A stretch of 64,000 bases of DNA from Streptomyces fulvoviolaceus (GTDB taxonomy: Bacteria > Actinomycetota > Actinomycetes > Streptomycetales > Streptomycetaceae): the NCBI RefSeq assembly GCF_000718165.1, contig NZ_JOEY01000024.1, positions 233,329 through 297,328 of the forward strand. Direction: 5' to 3'. The position numbers and the translations under genes are program-made. How positions within the stretch are numbered: position 1 is the stretch's first letter; each line of letters begins with the position of its first letter. The notes beneath the pieces are model-generated. The model did not search any database. It had not been told where the DNA came from and worked only from the letters and a program-made list of their open reading frames with translations. Shown here piece after piece: positions 30,601 to 44,491 of this stretch.

Positions 30601-31578
30601 ATGCAGCGTCATCTCATCTCGGCCGCCGACCTCACCCGCGACGACGCCGTCCTGATCCTCGACACCGCCGAGGAGATGGCCCGGGTCGCCGACCGGCCGA
30701 TCAAGAAGCTGCCGACCCTGCGCGGCCGCACCGTCGTCAACCTCTTCTTCGAGGACTCCACGCGCACGCGTATCTCCTTCGAAGCCGCCGAGAAGCGCCT
30801 CTCCGCGGACGTCATCAACTTCACCGCCAAGGGCTCCTCGGTGTCCAAGGGCGAGTCCCTCAAGGACACCGCCCAGACCCTCGAAGCCATGGGCGTCGAC
30901 GCCGTGGTCATCCGGCACGGCGCCTCCGGAGCCCCCTACCGCCTGGCCACCTCCGGCTGGATCGACGCCGCCGTCATCAACGCCGGAGACGGCACCCACC
31001 AGCACCCGACCCAGGCCCTGCTGGACGCGTTCACCATGCGCCGCCGCCTCGTCGGGCGGGACGCCGGGCTCGGCCAGGACCTGTCCGGCAAGCGCATCAC
31101 GCTCGTCGGCGACATCCTGCACAGCCGGGTCGCCCGCTCCAACGTCGACCTGCTGCACACCCTCGGCGCCGAGGTCACGCTCGTCGCCCCGCCGACCCTG
31201 GTGCCGGTCGGCGTCGAGTCCTGGCCCTGTGAGGTCTCGTACGACCTGGACAGCACGCTCTCCAAGTCCGACGCCGTGATGCTGCTGCGTGTGCAGCGCG
31301 AGCGCATGAACGCCGCGTTCTTCCCGACCGAGCGCGAGTACTCGCGGCGCTACGGCCTCGACGGCGACCGCATGGCCAAGATGCCCGAGCACGCCATCGT
31401 GATGCACCCCGGCCCGATGGTCCGTGGCATGGAGATCACCGCCGAGGTCGCCGACTCCGACCGCTGCACCGCCGTCGAGCAGGTCGCAAACGGAGTCTCC
31501 ATCCGGATGGCCGTTCTGTACCTGCTGCTCGGTGGCAACGAGCCCGCCGTCTCCCACACCCGTATCGAGGAGAAGTAA
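30601..31578 (+). CDS. pyrB: Aspartate carbamoyltransferase catalytic subunit
   Basis: Condenses carbamoyl phosphate and aspartate; 325 residues. The carbamoyl-phosphate loop [12 protein letters not shown], the mobile-loop [22 protein letters not shown] and the late [11 protein letters not shown] are all intact. ATG at 30601. No regulatory subunit pyrI is present, as usual in actinobacteria. It lies 5 bases before pyrC. Confidence 0.97.
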   Translation: MQRHLISAADLTRDDAVLILDTAEEMARVADRPIKKLPTLRGRTVVNLFFEDSTRTRISFEAAEKRLSADVINFTAKGSSVSKGESLKDTAQTLEAMGVDAVVIRHGASGAPYRLATSGWIDAAVINAGDGTHQHPTQALLDAFTMRRRLVGRDAGLGQDLSGKRITLVGDILHSRVARSNVDLLHTLGAEVTLVAPPTLVPVGVESWPCEVSYDLDSTLSKSDAVMLLRVQRERMNAAFFPTEREYSRRYGLDGDRMAKMPEHAIVMHPGPMVRGMEITAEVADSDRCTAVEQVANGVSIRMAVLYLLLGGNEPAVSHTRIEEK

Positions 31579-31583
31579 GTCAC

Positions 31584-32870
31584 ATGAGCAAGATCCTGAT
31601 CCGTGGTGCGAAGGTGCTCGGCGGCGAACCGCAGGACGTCCTGATCGACGGTTCGCTCATTGAGGCGGTCGGTACCGGACTGTCCGCCGACGGTGCCGAG
31701 GTCGTCGGGGCCGGCGGCAAGGTGCTGCTGCCGGGCCTGGTCGACCTGCACACCCATCTGCGCGAGCCGGGCCGCGAGGACTCCGAGACCGTGCTGACCG
31801 GCACGCGCGCGGCGGCCTCCGGTGGCTACACCGCCGTGTTCGCCATGGCCAACACCTTCCCGGTCGCCGACACCGCCGGCGTCGTCGAGCAGGTCTACCG
31901 GCTCGGCCAGGAGCACGGCTACTGCGATGTGCAGCCCATCGGAGCCGTCACCGTCGGCCTGGAGGGCAGGAAGCTCGCCGAGCTGGGTGCCATGCACGAG
32001 TCGGCGGCCGGTGTCACCGTCTTCTCCGACGACGGCAAGTGCGTCGACGACGCCGTGATCATGCGGCGGGCGCTGGAGTACGTGAAGGCCTTCGGCGGGG
32101 TCGTCGCCCAGCACGCGCAGGAGCCGCGGCTGACCGAGGGCGCCCAGATGAACGAGGGCGTCGTCTCCGCAGAGCTGGGCCTCGGCGGCTGGCCCGCGGT
32201 GGCCGAAGAATCGATCATCGCCCGGGATGTCCTGCTCGCCGAGCACGTCGGTTCCCGCGTCCACATCTGCCACCTGTCGACCGCCGGCTCGGTGGAGATC
32301 GTCCGCTGGGCCAAGTCCCGCGGCATCGACGTCACCGCCGAGGTCACCCCGCACCACCTGCTCCTCACCGACGAGCTGGTGCGGTCGTACAACCCGGTCT
32401 ACAAGGTGAACCCGCCGCTGCGCACCGAGCGCGACGTGCTCGCCCTGCGCGAGGCGCTCGCCGACGGCACGATCGACATCGTCGCCACCGACCACGCCCC
32501 GCACCCGCACGAGGACAAGGACTGCGAGTGGGCCGCGGCCGCCATGGGGATGGTGGGCCTGGAGACCGCGTTGTCAGTGGTGCAGGAGACCATGGTGGAC
32601 ACCGGGCTCCTCACCTGGGCCGGAGTCGCCGAGCGCATGTCCTTCAAGCCCGCCGGGATCGGGCAGGCCAAGGGGCACGGGCGTCCCGTCTCGGCTGGTG
32701 AGCCCGCCAACCTCACGCTCGTCGACACGGAATACCGTGGGTCCGTGGACCCCGCGGGCTTCGCCTCGCGCAGCCGGAACACCCCGTACGAGGGGCGTGA
32801 GCTGCCGGGCCGTGTGACGCACACGTGGCTCCGGGGCAAGGCCACGCTCGTCGACGGGAAGCTCACGTGA
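31584..32870 (+). CDS. pyrC: Dihydroorotase
   Basis: Cyclises carbamoyl aspartate; 428 residues, class I amidohydrolase. Zinc ligands are in DLHTHLREPG, ICHLSTAGS and TPHHLLLTDE, with the late Asp in VATDHAPHP; a bridging aspartate replaces the carboxylated lysine in many of this class (VTVFSDDGKCV). ATG at 31584; the stop overlaps the next gene (GTGA). Confidence 0.96.
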   Translation: MSKILIRGAKVLGGEPQDVLIDGSLIEAVGTGLSADGAEVVGAGGKVLLPGLVDLHTHLREPGREDSETVLTGTRAAASGGYTAVFAMANTFPVADTAGVVEQVYRLGQEHGYCDVQPIGAVTVGLEGRKLAELGAMHESAAGVTVFSDDGKCVDDAVIMRRALEYVKAFGGVVAQHAQEPRLTEGAQMNEGVVSAELGLGGWPAVAEESIIARDVLLAEHVGSRVHICHLSTAGSVEIVRWAKSRGIDVTAEVTPHHLLLTDELVRSYNPVYKVNPPLRTERDVLALREALADGTIDIVATDHAPHPHEDKDCEWAAAAMGMVGLETALSVVQETMVDTGLLTWAGVAERMSFKPAGIGQAKGHGRPVSAGEPANLTLVDTEYRGSVDPAGFASRSRNTPYEGRELPGRVTHTWLRGKATLVDGKLT

Positions 32871-33448
32871 CACCTGTAATTCTGCTGGCCACCGGTCTCG
32901 CAGCCGAGAAGAAGTCGGCCGAGGTCACCGACTGGGCCGCACGCATCGGCTGGCTCGTCGGACTCGCCCTCTTCGTCGCGCTCGTCTACTGGCTGATGCG
33001 CGAGGGCTGGAAGTGGCGCGGCACGCTCCAGGGCGACCTGCCCGAGCTGCCCACCGCGCCGGTCGAGCCCGGCCCGGCGAAACTGAGCTTGAGCGGCCGC
33101 TACCACGGCTCCACCACCGCCGGGCAGTGGCTGGACCGCATCGTGGCCCACGGCCTCGGCACCCGCAGCCGGGTCGAGCTCACGCTGACGGACGCGGGAC
33201 TGGACGTCGTACGCCCCGGAGCGGCCGACTTCTTCGTGCCGGCCGCCGCGCTGCGCGAGGCCCGGCTCGACAAGGGCATCGCCGGCAAGGTCCTGACCGA
33301 GGGCGGCCTGCTCGTCGTGACCTGGGCGCACGGCGACCGGCTGATCGACTCCGGGTTCCGCTCCGACCGCGCGGCCGAGCACAACGAATGGGTCGACGTC
33401 ATTAACTCCATGATCAAATCAACCAGCACGGAAGGCGCCGAACGATGA
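32867..33448 (+). CDS. Conserved membrane protein of the pyrimidine cluster
   Basis: A 193-residue protein with one transmembrane helix near the N-terminus (about residues 27-45, [18 protein letters not shown]), then a soluble beta-rich domain that resembles a PH-like fold. It lies between pyrC and carA with four-base overlaps at both ends (GTGA and ATGA), so it is made with the pathway enzymes. The position is conserved in Streptomyces, but the function is unknown; it may be unrelated to pyrimidines or anchor the complex. Confidence 0.85.
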   Translation: MTPVILLATGLAAEKKSAEVTDWAARIGWLVGLALFVALVYWLMREGWKWRGTLQGDLPELPTAPVEPGPAKLSLSGRYHGSTTAGQWLDRIVAHGLGTRSRVELTLTDAGLDVVRPGAADFFVPAAALREARLDKGIAGKVLTEGGLLVVTWAHGDRLIDSGFRSDRAAEHNEWVDVINSMIKSTSTEGAER

Positions 33449-34594
33449 CGACCTCCACAAAGGGGAACGCCTCGAAGAGGAAAGAGGTGTCTCCCGCGGT
33501 ACTCGTCCTGGAGGACGGCCGGATGTTCCGCGGCCGTGCCTACGGGGCCGTGGGGGTGACCTTCGGCGAGGCCGTGTTCTCCACCGGCATGACCGGCTAC
33601 CAGGAGACCCTCACCGACCCGTCGTACCACCGCCAGGTCGTCGTGATGACCGCCCCGCACGTGGGCAACACCGGCGTCAACGACGAGGACCCCGAGTCGA
33701 AGCAGATCTGGGTCGCCGGATACGTCGTGCGCGACCCCGCGCGCGTGCCGTCCAACTGGCGCTCCCGCCGCTCCCTCGACGAGGAGCTGGTCAAGCAGGG
33801 CGTCGTCGGTATCTCCGGCATCGACACGCGCGCGTTGACGCGCCACCTGCGGGAGAGCGGCGCCATGCGCGTCGGCATCTTCTCCGGCAACGCGCTGCCC
33901 GACGAGGGCACCATGCTCGCCGAGGTGCGCCAGGCGCCCGAGATGAAGGGCGCCAGCCTCTACGAGGAGGTGGCCACCAAGGAGGCGTACGTCGTCCCCG
34001 CCATCGGTGAGAAGAAGTTCACCGTCGCCGCGGTCGACCTCGGCATCAAGGGCATGACCCCGCACCGCATGGCCGAGCGCGGCATCGAGGTGCACGTGCT
34101 GCCCGCCACCGCGACCGCCGAGGACATCTACGCGGTCAACCCCGACGGCGTGTTCTTCTCCAACGGCCCCGGTGACCCGGAGAAGGCCGATCACCCGGTC
34201 TCCGTGATGCAGGCCGTCCTGGAGCGCAGGACGCCCCTGTTCGGCATCTGCTTCGGCAACCAGATCCTGGGCCGGGCGCTCGGCTTCGGCACCTACAAGC
34301 TGAAGTACGGCCACCGCGGCATCAACCAGCCGGTGCAGGACCGCACGACCGGCAAGGTCGAGGTCACCGCGCACAACCACGGCTTCGCCGTCGACGCCCC
34401 GCTCGACAAGGTGTCCGACACGCCCTACGGCCGCGCCCAGGTCTCCCACGTCTGCCTCAACGACGACGTGGTGGAGGGTCTGCAGCTGCTCGACCAGCCG
34501 GCCTTCAGCGTCCAGTACCACCCCGAAGCGGCAGCCGGCCCGCACGACGCCGCCTACCTGTTCGACCGCTTCGTATCCCTGATGGAGGGCCAGC

Positions 34595-34602
<8 letters not shown>
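33445..34602 (+). CDS. carA: Carbamoyl-phosphate synthase small (glutaminase) subunit
   Basis: Releases ammonia from glutamine for CarB; 385 residues. The class I amidotransferase triad is visible: Cys in [12 protein letters not shown], His and Glu in [13 protein letters not shown]. The N-terminal domain has the [14 protein letters not shown] signature. It begins in an ATGA overlap and overlaps carB by 8 bases. Confidence 0.97.
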
Positions 34603-37903
<3,301 letters not shown>

Positions 37904-37910
37904 CAGCCTT

Positions 37911-37938
37911 GAGGGGGACACCGGAAGGTGTCCCCCTC
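37911..37938 (+). terminator. Hairpin between carB and pyrD
   Basis: GAGGGGGACAC and GTGTCCCCCTC form an 11-base perfect stem with a 6-base loop, 7 bases after the carB stop. It may reduce read-through into pyrD-pyrF. Confidence 0.6.
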
Positions 37939-37955
37939 TTCGTGAGGACACACAG

Positions 37956-39062
37956 ATGTACAAGCTTTTCTTCCGTCTGGTTTTCCAACGGATGGACCCG
38001 GAGCAGGCCCACTACCTGGCCTTCCGCTGGATCCGGCTGGCCGTTCGCGTCCCCGTGCTGCGCACCTTCGTCGCGGCCGCCCTCGCTCCCCGTCACAAGG
38101 AGCTGCGGACCGAGGCGTTCGGGCTGCGGATGCACGGCCCGTTCGGCCTCGCGGCCGGGTTCGACAAGAACGCGATCGCCATCGACGGCATGTCGATGCT
38201 CGGCTTCGACCACGTCGAGATCGGCACGGTCACGGGGGAGCCGCAGCCGGGCAACCCCAAGAAGCGGCTGTTCCGGCTCGTGCCGGACCGCGCGCTCATC
38301 AACCGCATGGGCTTCAACAACGAGGGCTCGCTGGCCGTGGCGGCCCGCCTGGCGTCCCGTGAGCCGGTCTTCAGGACCGTCGTGGGCGTCAACATCGGCA
38401 AGACGAAGGTCGTTCCGGAGGGCGAGGCGGTCGGCGACTACGTGAAGTCGACCGAGCGGCTCGCGCCGTACGCCGACTACCTGGTCGTCAACGTCTCCTC
38501 CCCGAACACGCCCGGCCTGCGCAACCTCCAGGCCACGGAGGCGCTGCGCCCGCTCCTGAGGGCCGTCCGCGAGGCCGCCGACCGCACGGTGACCGCCCGC
38601 CGCGTCCCGCTCCTGGTGAAGATCGCGCCGGACCTCGCCGACGAGGACGTCGACGCGGTCGCCGACCTGGCCGTCGAGCTCGGCCTGGACGGGATCATCG
38701 CGACCAACACGACCATCGCGCGCGACGGACTCGGTTTGAAGTCCGAACCCTCGCTGGTGAAGGAGGCCGGTGGGCTCTCCGGGGCGCCGCTCAAGGCGCG
38801 CTCCCTGGAGGTCCTGCGCCGCCTGTACGCGCGCGTGGGCGACCGGATCACCCTCGTGGGCGTCGGGGGCGTCGAGAACGCCGAGGACGCCTGGCAGCGC
38901 ATCCTGGCGGGCGCCACGCTGGTCCAGGGCTACAGCGCGTTCATCTACGAAGGTCCCTTCTGGGGCCGCGCCATCCACAAGGGCCTCGCCGCGCGCCTGC
39001 GCACGAGCCCGCACGCCACCCTCGCCGACGCGGTCGGCGCCGACGTGAGGAAGACGGCATGA
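37956..39062 (+). CDS. pyrD: Dihydroorotate dehydrogenase (quinone, class 2)
   Basis: Membrane-associated FMN enzyme oxidising dihydroorotate; 368 residues. The N-terminal amphipathic membrane segment ([19 protein letters not shown]) marks class 2. FMN and substrate motifs: [17 protein letters not shown], and catalytic serine in [29 protein letters not shown] binds the phosphate. Its stop overlaps pyrF (ATGA). Confidence 0.96.
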   Translation: MYKLFFRLVFQRMDPEQAHYLAFRWIRLAVRVPVLRTFVAAALAPRHKELRTEAFGLRMHGPFGLAAGFDKNAIAIDGMSMLGFDHVEIGTVTGEPQPGNPKKRLFRLVPDRALINRMGFNNEGSLAVAARLASREPVFRTVVGVNIGKTKVVPEGEAVGDYVKSTERLAPYADYLVVNVSSPNTPGLRNLQATEALRPLLRAVREAADRTVTARRVPLLVKIAPDLADEDVDAVADLAVELGLDGIIATNTTIARDGLGLKSEPSLVKEAGGLSGAPLKARSLEVLRRLYARVGDRITLVGVGGVENAEDAWQRILAGATLVQGYSAFIYEGPFWGRAIHKGLAARLRTSPHATLADAVGADVRKTA

Positions 39063-39901
39063 CTCTCGAGCCCTTCGGCGCGCGCCTCCGCCGGGCGATG
39101 GACGAGCGTGGCCCGCTCTGTGTCGGCATCGACCCGCACGCGTCCCTGCTCTCCGAGTGGGGCCTGAACGACGACGTCGCCGGCCTGGAGCGGTTCAGCC
39201 GTACGGTCGTCGAGGCCATGGCTGACCGGGTCGCCGTCCTGAAGCCGCAGAGCGCCTTCTTCGAGCGCTTCGGGTCGCGCGGCATCGCCGTCCTGGAGAA
39301 GACGGTCGAGGAGGCTCGCGCGGCCGGTGCGCTGGTCGTGATGGATGCCAAGCGCGGCGACATCGGCTCGACCATGGCCGGGTACGCCGAGGCCTTCCTG
39401 CACAAGGACTCCCCGCTGTTCTCGGACGCGCTGACCGTCTCGCCGTATCTCGGCTACGGATCGCTCTCGCCGGCGATCGCGCTGGCCCGGGAGAGCGGCA
39501 CGGGCCTGTTCGTGCTCGCGCTCACCTCCAACCCGGAGGGCGGCGAGGTCCAGCACGCCGTCCGTGCGGACGGCCGGAACGTCGGGGAGACGATCCTGGC
39601 CCACCTCGCCGCCGAGAACACGGGGGAGGAGCCCCTGGGCTCCTTCGGCGCGGTGGTCGGTGCCACGCTCGGCGACCTGTCCTCGTACGACCTCGCCATC
39701 AACGGCCCGCTCCTCGCGCCCGGCATCGGCGCCCAGGGGGCCACTCCGGCCGACCTGCCCGGCGTCTTCGGCTCCGCGGTGCGCAATGTCGTCCCGAACG
39801 TCAGCCGCGGGGTGCTGAGGCACGGTCCCGATGTCGTGGCGCTGCGGGTGTCCGCGGACCGCTTCGCGGAGGAGATCAGGTCCGCTGTGGATGCGGCCTG
39901 A
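39059..39901 (+). CDS. pyrF: Orotidine-5'-phosphate decarboxylase
   Basis: Makes UMP from OMP; 280 residues, the long actinobacterial type 2 form. The catalytic lysine lies in [26 protein letters not shown] marks the N-terminus and [11 protein letters not shown] the next strand. ATG overlaps the pyrD stop. Last gene of the pyrimidine cluster; every de novo UMP step (carAB, pyrB, C, D, F) except pyrE is present. Confidence 0.96.
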   Translation: MTLEPFGARLRRAMDERGPLCVGIDPHASLLSEWGLNDDVAGLERFSRTVVEAMADRVAVLKPQSAFFERFGSRGIAVLEKTVEEARAAGALVVMDAKRGDIGSTMAGYAEAFLHKDSPLFSDALTVSPYLGYGSLSPAIALARESGTGLFVLALTSNPEGGEVQHAVRADGRNVGETILAHLAAENTGEEPLGSFGAVVGATLGDLSSYDLAINGPLLAPGIGAQGATPADLPGVFGSAVRNVVPNVSRGVLRHGPDVVALRVSADRFAEEIRSAVDAA

Positions 39902-40212
39902 GACGTTCGCCGTGGTCGGCCGAGGTGTTCGAATCGCTCGATCGAGTCCTCCGATGAGTGCTCCGTCGAGGGTGTCGAGGTCGGCTTGAGGCTGAATACA
40001 TTCTCAAATCCGGGGCAGTATGTCTGAAATATCCGACCTGGCGGAGGCTGACCAGGACTTTTCCGCTGTTCTCGCTGACTCTGGCGGACTTGGCCGCTAG
40101 TCTCCGACGAGAGTCAACGGGCAAGCGTGTTGCTCGTGGCTCCCCAGGTGTGGGGCGACTAGGTTCCTCACCGGTCCGTATCCGACAGTTCGACATCCGA
40201 GGTGACGTAGGC
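39902..40212 (+). promoter_or_regulatory. Upstream region of the sIHF gene
   Basis: This 311-base gap is locally less GC-rich (for example TACATTCTCAAATC near 39998). It probably holds the promoters of the sIHF gene. A 26-codon open frame (40020-40100) beginning MSEISDLAEADQ is the only small ORF that stands out; it has no convincing ribosome site and is treated as unproven. Confidence 0.4.
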
Positions 40213-40536
40213 GTGGCTCTTCCGCCCCTTACCCCTGAACAGCGCGCAGCCGCGCTCGAAAAGGCCGCCGCGGCTCGCCGGGAGCGGGCCGAGGTCAAGA
40301 ATCGACTCAAGCACTCCGGCGCCTCCCTGCATGAGGTCATCAAGCAGGGCCAGGAAAACGACGTCATCGGCAAGATGAAGGTCTCCGCCCTGCTCGAGTC
40401 CCTGCCGGGCGTGGGCAAGGTCCGCGCCAAGCAGATCATGGAGCGACTCGGTATCTCCGAGAGCCGCCGCGTGCGGGGTCTCGGTTCCAACCAGATCGCG
40501 TCCCTGGAGCGTGAGTTCGGCAGCACCGGATCCTGA
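40213..40536 (+). CDS. sihF: Actinobacterial integration host factor sIHF
   Basis: A small nucleoid protein of 107 residues, the length of the characterised S. coelicolor sIHF. It has a long N-terminal helix (LTPEQRAAALEKAAAARRERAEVK) and a helix-two-turn-helix DNA-binding region with the LPGVGKVRAKQIMERLGI motif. GTG at 40213 preceded by GAGGTGAC; the frame stays open upstream but the conserved protein begins here. It influences sporulation and antibiotic production in Streptomyces (family knowledge) and stimulates recombinases in phage systems. Confidence 0.96.
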   Translation: MALPPLTPEQRAAALEKAAAARRERAEVKNRLKHSGASLHEVIKQGQENDVIGKMKVSALLESLPGVGKVRAKQIMERLGISESRRVRGLGSNQIASLEREFGSTGS

Positions 40537-40596
40537 TCCCGGGCGCTCCGGACGGGGGAGTCCCGGGCACTCCGGGATTGCTGGAATAATCGCTGC

Positions 40597-41190
40597 ATGG
40601 CTGCAACATTCCGGGGGACGACCCCCGAGCCCCCGGACGTACGTCCGCGGCTGACCGTGCTCTCCGGCCCCTCAGGGGTCGGCAAGAGCACGGTCGTCGC
40701 CCATATGCGCAAGGAACATCCCGAGGTCTGGCTCTCGGTGTCGGCGACGACCCGCAGGCCCCGCCCCGGCGAGAAGCACGGTGTCCAGTACTTCTTCGTC
40801 ACCGACGAGGAGATGGACAAGCTGATCGCCAACGGCGAGCTGCTGGAGTGGGCCGAGTTCGCCGGCAACCGCTACGGCACGCCGCGTGCGGCCGTGCTGG
40901 AGCGGCTGGAGGCGGGCGAGCCCGTCCTCCTGGAGATCGACCTCCAGGGCGCCCGGCAGGTCCGTGCGGCCATGCCGGAGGCCCAGCTGGTGTTCCTGGC
41001 TCCTCCCTCCTGGGAGGAGCTCGTGCGCCGGCTCACCGGACGGGGCACCGAGCCGCCCGAGGTGATCGCACGTCGCCTGGAGGCGGCGAAGGTCGAACTC
41101 GCGGCCGAGCCGGAGTTCGACGTGACCTTGGTAAACACCTCCGTCGAGGACGTGGCTCGTGAGCTGCTAGCCTTGATGGATGTTGTGTGA
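40597..41190 (+). CDS. gmk: Guanylate kinase
   Basis: Phosphorylates GMP to GDP; 197 residues. P-loop [13 protein letters not shown]-binding [20 protein letters not shown] and the lid [10 protein letters not shown] are visible. ATG at 40597 has no good ribosome site; an AATAAT sequence at 40585-40590 would place the transcript start close to the ATG, so the message may be leaderless. Confidence 0.96.
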   Translation: MAATFRGTTPEPPDVRPRLTVLSGPSGVGKSTVVAHMRKEHPEVWLSVSATTRRPRPGEKHGVQYFFVTDEEMDKLIANGELLEWAEFAGNRYGTPRAAVLERLEAGEPVLLEIDLQGARQVRAAMPEAQLVFLAPPSWEELVRRLTGRGTEPPEVIARRLEAAKVELAAEPEFDVTLVNTSVEDVARELLALMDVV

Positions 41191-41193
41191 TCA

Positions 41194-41238
41194 CTAGTGC
41201 CGTGACGGCTAGTGCAGTGACCACTGGTGCTGTGATCA
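41194..41238. repeat. Three tandem 15-base repeats between gmk and rpoZ
   Basis: CTAGTGCCGTGACGG, CTAGTGCAGTGACCA and CTGGTGCTGTGATCA follow one another without gaps (41194-41208, 41209-41223, 41224-41238), consensus CTRGTGCNGTGAYSR. They lie immediately after the gmk stop and before rpoZ. TGATCAC occurs at both ends of the block. Confidence 0.7.
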
Positions 41239-41273
41239 CGACCGATCTTTTCCCATCCATCGGAAGGTAGAGC

Positions 41274-41546
41274 GTGTCCTCTTCCATCTCCGCGCCCGAG
41301 GGCATCATCAACCCGCCGATCGACGAGCTCCTCGAGGCCACCGACTCGAAGTACAGCCTCGTGATCTACGCGGCCAAGCGGGCCCGCCAGATCAACGCGT
41401 ACTACTCGCAGCTCGGCGAGGGCCTCCTCGAGTACGTCGGTCCGCTCGTCGACACCCACGTGCACGAGAAGCCGCTCTCGATCGCCCTGCGCGAGATCAA
41501 CGCGGGTCTCCTGACGTCCGAGGCCGTTGAGGGCCCGGCGCAGTAA
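41274..41546 (+). CDS. rpoZ: RNA polymerase omega subunit
   Basis: A 90-residue omega subunit assisting assembly of RNA polymerase. The conserved region [20 protein letters not shown] and [15 protein letters not shown] is intact. GTG at 41274 follows GGAAGGTAGA. In S. coelicolor rpoZ influences antibiotic production and differentiation. Neighbours gmk and coaBC are standard. Confidence 0.96.
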   Translation: MSSSISAPEGIINPPIDELLEATDSKYSLVIYAAKRARQINAYYSQLGEGLLEYVGPLVDTHVHEKPLSIALREINAGLLTSEAVEGPAQ

Positions 41547-41563
41547 TCGTTCGTTTCGCATGA

Positions 41564-41592
41564 CAGGCCCGGCGGCGCGACTGCCGGGCCTG
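41564..41592 (+). terminator. Terminator after rpoZ
   Basis: CAGGCCCGGC and GCCGGGCCTG form a perfect 10-base stem with a 9-base loop, 18 bases beyond the rpoZ stop. Confidence 0.7.
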
Positions 41593-41670
41593 TGGTGTGT
41601 CCGGGGGCGCGGGGGTCGTCCCCCGCTGTGATGCAGCATGGAGTCGTAGGTTCAACGAATGGGAGACCTG

Positions 41671-42873
41671 GTGGACAAGCCGAAGGTCGTTCTGGGCGTC
41701 AGCGGTGGCATCGCCGCGTACAAGGCCTGTGAGCTGCTGCGCAGGCTGACGGAGTCGGGGCATGAGGTGCGCGTGGTACCCACCGCCTCCGCGCTGCACT
41801 TCGTGGGTGCCGCGACCTGGTCCGCCCTCTCCGGCAACCCCGTTTCCACGGAGGTCTGGGACGACGTCCACGAGGTCCCGCACGTCCGCATCGGCCAGCA
41901 CGCCGACCTGGTGGTCGTCGCACCCGCCACCGCGGACATCCTCGCGAAGGCGGCCCACGGCATCGCCGACGACCTCCTCACCAACACCCTCCTCACCGCC
42001 CGCTGTCCGGTCGTCTTCGCGCCCGCCATGCACACGGAGATGTGGGAGCACCCGGCCACCCAGGAGAACGTGGCGACGCTGCGCAGGCGCGGCGCGATCG
42101 TGATCGAGCCGGCCGTCGGCCGTCTGACCGGCGTCGACACCGGCAAGGGCCGCCTGCCCGACCCGACGGAGATCTACGGCGTCTGCCGCCGCGTCCTGTC
42201 CCGGGGCGTCACCGAGCCCGACCTCAAGGGCCGGCACGTCGTCGTCAGCGCCGGGGGCACCCGCGAGCCCCTCGACCCGGTCCGCTTCCTCGGCAACCGC
42301 TCCTCCGGCAAGCAGGGGTACGCCCTCGCCCGCACTGCCGCCGCGCGCGGCGCCCGGGTCACGCTCATCGCCGCGAACACCGGCCTGCCGGACCCGGCCG
42401 GCGTGGACGTCGTACAGGTCGGGACGGCCGTGCAGCTGCGCGAAGCGGTCCTGAAGGCGGCCGCGGACGCCGACGCGGTCGTCATGGCCGCGGCGGTCGC
42501 GGACTTCCGGCCGGCGGCCTACGCGGCCGGGAAGATCAAGAAGAAGGACGGCCAGGATCCCGAGCCCATCGTCCTGGTACGGAATCCGGACATCCTCGCG
42601 GAGATCTCGGCGGACCGGGCCCGCCCCGGACAGGTGGTCGTCGGCTTCGCCGCCGAGACGGACGACGTCTTGGCCAACGGCCGCGCGAAGCTGGCGCGCA
42701 AGGGCTGCGACCTCCTGGTCGTCAACGAGGTGGGGGAGCGTAAGACTTTCGGGGCCGAGGAGAACGAAGCTGTGGTACTGGGCGCCGACGGCAGCGAGAC
42801 TCCGGTGTCGCACGGCCCGAAGGAAGCCCTGGCCGAAACCGTGTGGGACCTGGTGGCCGAACGCCTGAACTGA
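41671..42873 (+). CDS. coaBC: Bifunctional phosphopantothenoylcysteine decarboxylase / phosphopantothenate-cysteine ligase
   Basis: Two steps of coenzyme A synthesis in one 400-residue flavoprotein. The N-terminal decarboxylase has GVSGGIAAYK, catalytic His region HEVPHVRIGQHADL and PAMHTEMWEHPATQ; the C-terminal ligase has SAGGTREPLDPVRFLGNRSSGK and the CTP-site lysine region YAAGKIKKK. GTG at 41671 is chosen over ATG at 41659 because GGGAG lies five bases before it and none precedes the ATG. Confidence 0.95.
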   Translation: MDKPKVVLGVSGGIAAYKACELLRRLTESGHEVRVVPTASALHFVGAATWSALSGNPVSTEVWDDVHEVPHVRIGQHADLVVVAPATADILAKAAHGIADDLLTNTLLTARCPVVFAPAMHTEMWEHPATQENVATLRRRGAIVIEPAVGRLTGVDTGKGRLPDPTEIYGVCRRVLSRGVTEPDLKGRHVVVSAGGTREPLDPVRFLGNRSSGKQGYALARTAAARGARVTLIAANTGLPDPAGVDVVQVGTAVQLREAVLKAAADADAVVMAAAVADFRPAAYAAGKIKKKDGQDPEPIVLVRNPDILAEISADRARPGQVVVGFAAETDDVLANGRAKLARKGCDLLVVNEVGERKTFGAEENEAVVLGADGSETPVSHGPKEALAETVWDLVAERLN

Positions 42874-43113
42874 ATGTTGCATTCGCTTCGCAGGTCCCTC
42901 AAACCTCGCTCAATCGGGTGTGGCGCCCCTGGCCAAGTGGGCAGCCGATTGGGCAGAATGCCCGTGCCGCAGGTCACAGCCCTCCCGAGAGGCGAGACAG
43001 GGGGGCCGGTGGCCGAGCGCGACCGATAAACTGTTCTCGGACGGTGCCGGGCGCAGCCCCCGAGCCCGTCCGCCCATGATCAGCCAGCAGCCGCTGCAAC
43101 CCCAGGGAGCGTT
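42874..43113 (+). promoter_or_regulatory. metK upstream region
   Basis: These 240 bases hold no gene. GATAAACT near 43024-43031 resembles a -10, without a clear -35. No SAM-riboswitch core (for example the AGAGGCAGAGGGA/GCAACC pattern of SAM-I) was recognised. Confidence 0.35.
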
Positions 43114-44322
43114 GTGTCCCGTCGCCTGTTCACCTCGGAGTCCGTGACCGAGGGTCACCCCGACAAGATCGCTGACCAGATCAGCGACACCATTCTCGAC
43201 GCGCTTCTGAAGGAGGACCCGACGTCCCGGGTCGCCGTCGAGACGCTGATCACAACCGGTCTGGTGCACGTGGCCGGTGAGGTCACCACCAAGACCTACG
43301 CGCCCATCGCCCAGCTGGTGCGCGACAAGATCCTGGAGATCGGTTACGACTCCTCGAAGAAGGGCTTCGACGGCGCCTCCTGCGGCGTGTCGGTGTCGAT
43401 CGGCGCGCAGTCCCCGGACATCGCACAGGGTGTCGACACGGCCTACGAGAACCGGGTCGAGGGCGACGAGGACGAGCTGGACAAGCAGGGCGCCGGCGAC
43501 CAGGGCCTGATGTTCGGTTACGCGACCGACGAGACCCCGACCCTGATGCCGCTGCCGATCTTCCTGGCGCACCGCCTGGCGAAGCGGCTGTCCGAGGTTC
43601 GCAAGAACGGCACCATCCCCTACCTGCGCCCGGACGGCAAGACGCAGGTCACCATCGAGTACGACGGCGACAAGGCGGTCCGCCTGGACACCGTCGTCGT
43701 CTCCTCCCAGCACGCCAGCGACATCGACCTCGAGTCGCTCCTGGCTCCCGACATCCGCGAGTTCGTCGTCGAGGCCGAGCTGAAGGCGCTCCTCGACGAG
43801 GGCATCAAGCTGGACACCGAGGGCTACCGCCTGCTGGTCAACCCGACCGGCCGCTTCGAGATCGGCGGCCCGATGGGCGACGCCGGCCTGACCGGCCGCA
43901 AGATCATCATCGACACGTACGGCGGCATGGCCCGCCACGGCGGCGGCGCGTTCTCCGGCAAGGACCCGTCCAAGGTGGACCGTTCGGCCGCCTACGCCAT
44001 GCGCTGGGTCGCCAAGAACGTCGTCGCGGCGGGCCTCGCCTCCCGCTGCGAGGTCCAGGTCGCGTACGCGATCGGCAAGGCCGAGCCCGTCGGCCTCTTC
44101 GTCGAGACCTTCGGCACCGCCAAGGTCGACACCGACAAGATCGAGAAGGCCATCGACGAGGTCTTCGACCTCCGCCCGGCCGCGATCATCCGCGACCTCG
44201 ACCTGCTCCGCCCGATCTACGCCCAGACGGCGGCGTACGGCCACTTCGGCCGTGAGCTGCCCGAGTTCACCTGGGAGAAGACGGACCGCGTGGACGCGCT
44301 GCGTAAGGCAGCGGGGCTGTAG
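43114..44322 (+). CDS. metK: S-adenosylmethionine synthetase
   Basis: Makes SAM from methionine and ATP; 402 residues. Signatures [24 protein letters not shown] and [19 protein letters not shown] are intact. GTG at 43114 with GGGAG a few bases upstream. Followed by a strong terminator. SAM supply is known to affect antibiotic production in Streptomyces. Confidence 0.97.
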   Translation: MSRRLFTSESVTEGHPDKIADQISDTILDALLKEDPTSRVAVETLITTGLVHVAGEVTTKTYAPIAQLVRDKILEIGYDSSKKGFDGASCGVSVSIGAQSPDIAQGVDTAYENRVEGDEDELDKQGAGDQGLMFGYATDETPTLMPLPIFLAHRLAKRLSEVRKNGTIPYLRPDGKTQVTIEYDGDKAVRLDTVVVSSQHASDIDLESLLAPDIREFVVEAELKALLDEGIKLDTEGYRLLVNPTGRFEIGGPMGDAGLTGRKIIIDTYGGMARHGGGAFSGKDPSKVDRSAAYAMRWVAKNVVAAGLASRCEVQVAYAIGKAEPVGLFVETFGTAKVDTDKIEKAIDEVFDLRPAAIIRDLDLLRPIYAQTAAYGHFGRELPEFTWEKTDRVDALRKAAGL

Positions 44323-44338
44323 GTCCCACGGCTCGCTG

Positions 44339-44374
44339 CGAGGCCCGGTTCCCTTTGGGGGGAGCCGGGCCTCG
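44339..44374 (+). terminator. Terminator after metK
   Basis: Fifteen paired bases (44339-44353 with 44360-44374, one G-T wobble) around a 6-base loop, 16 bases after the metK stop. Confidence 0.75.
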
Positions 44375-44491
44375 GCGCGTTCGCGTCGTGAACCGTCGGG
44401 TTGGATCGGTGGGCCTGGCTGCGTGCGTGCCGTCGCCGGTGGGGAGCTCCGCCGACGTCGGTTGTCAGTGGGGTTTGGTAAGAATGCAAGT

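Noticed and set aside
42874..43113. SAM riboswitch upstream of metK
   Set aside because: No conserved SAM-I/IV core pairs or the characteristic GA-rich and GCAACC elements could be found.
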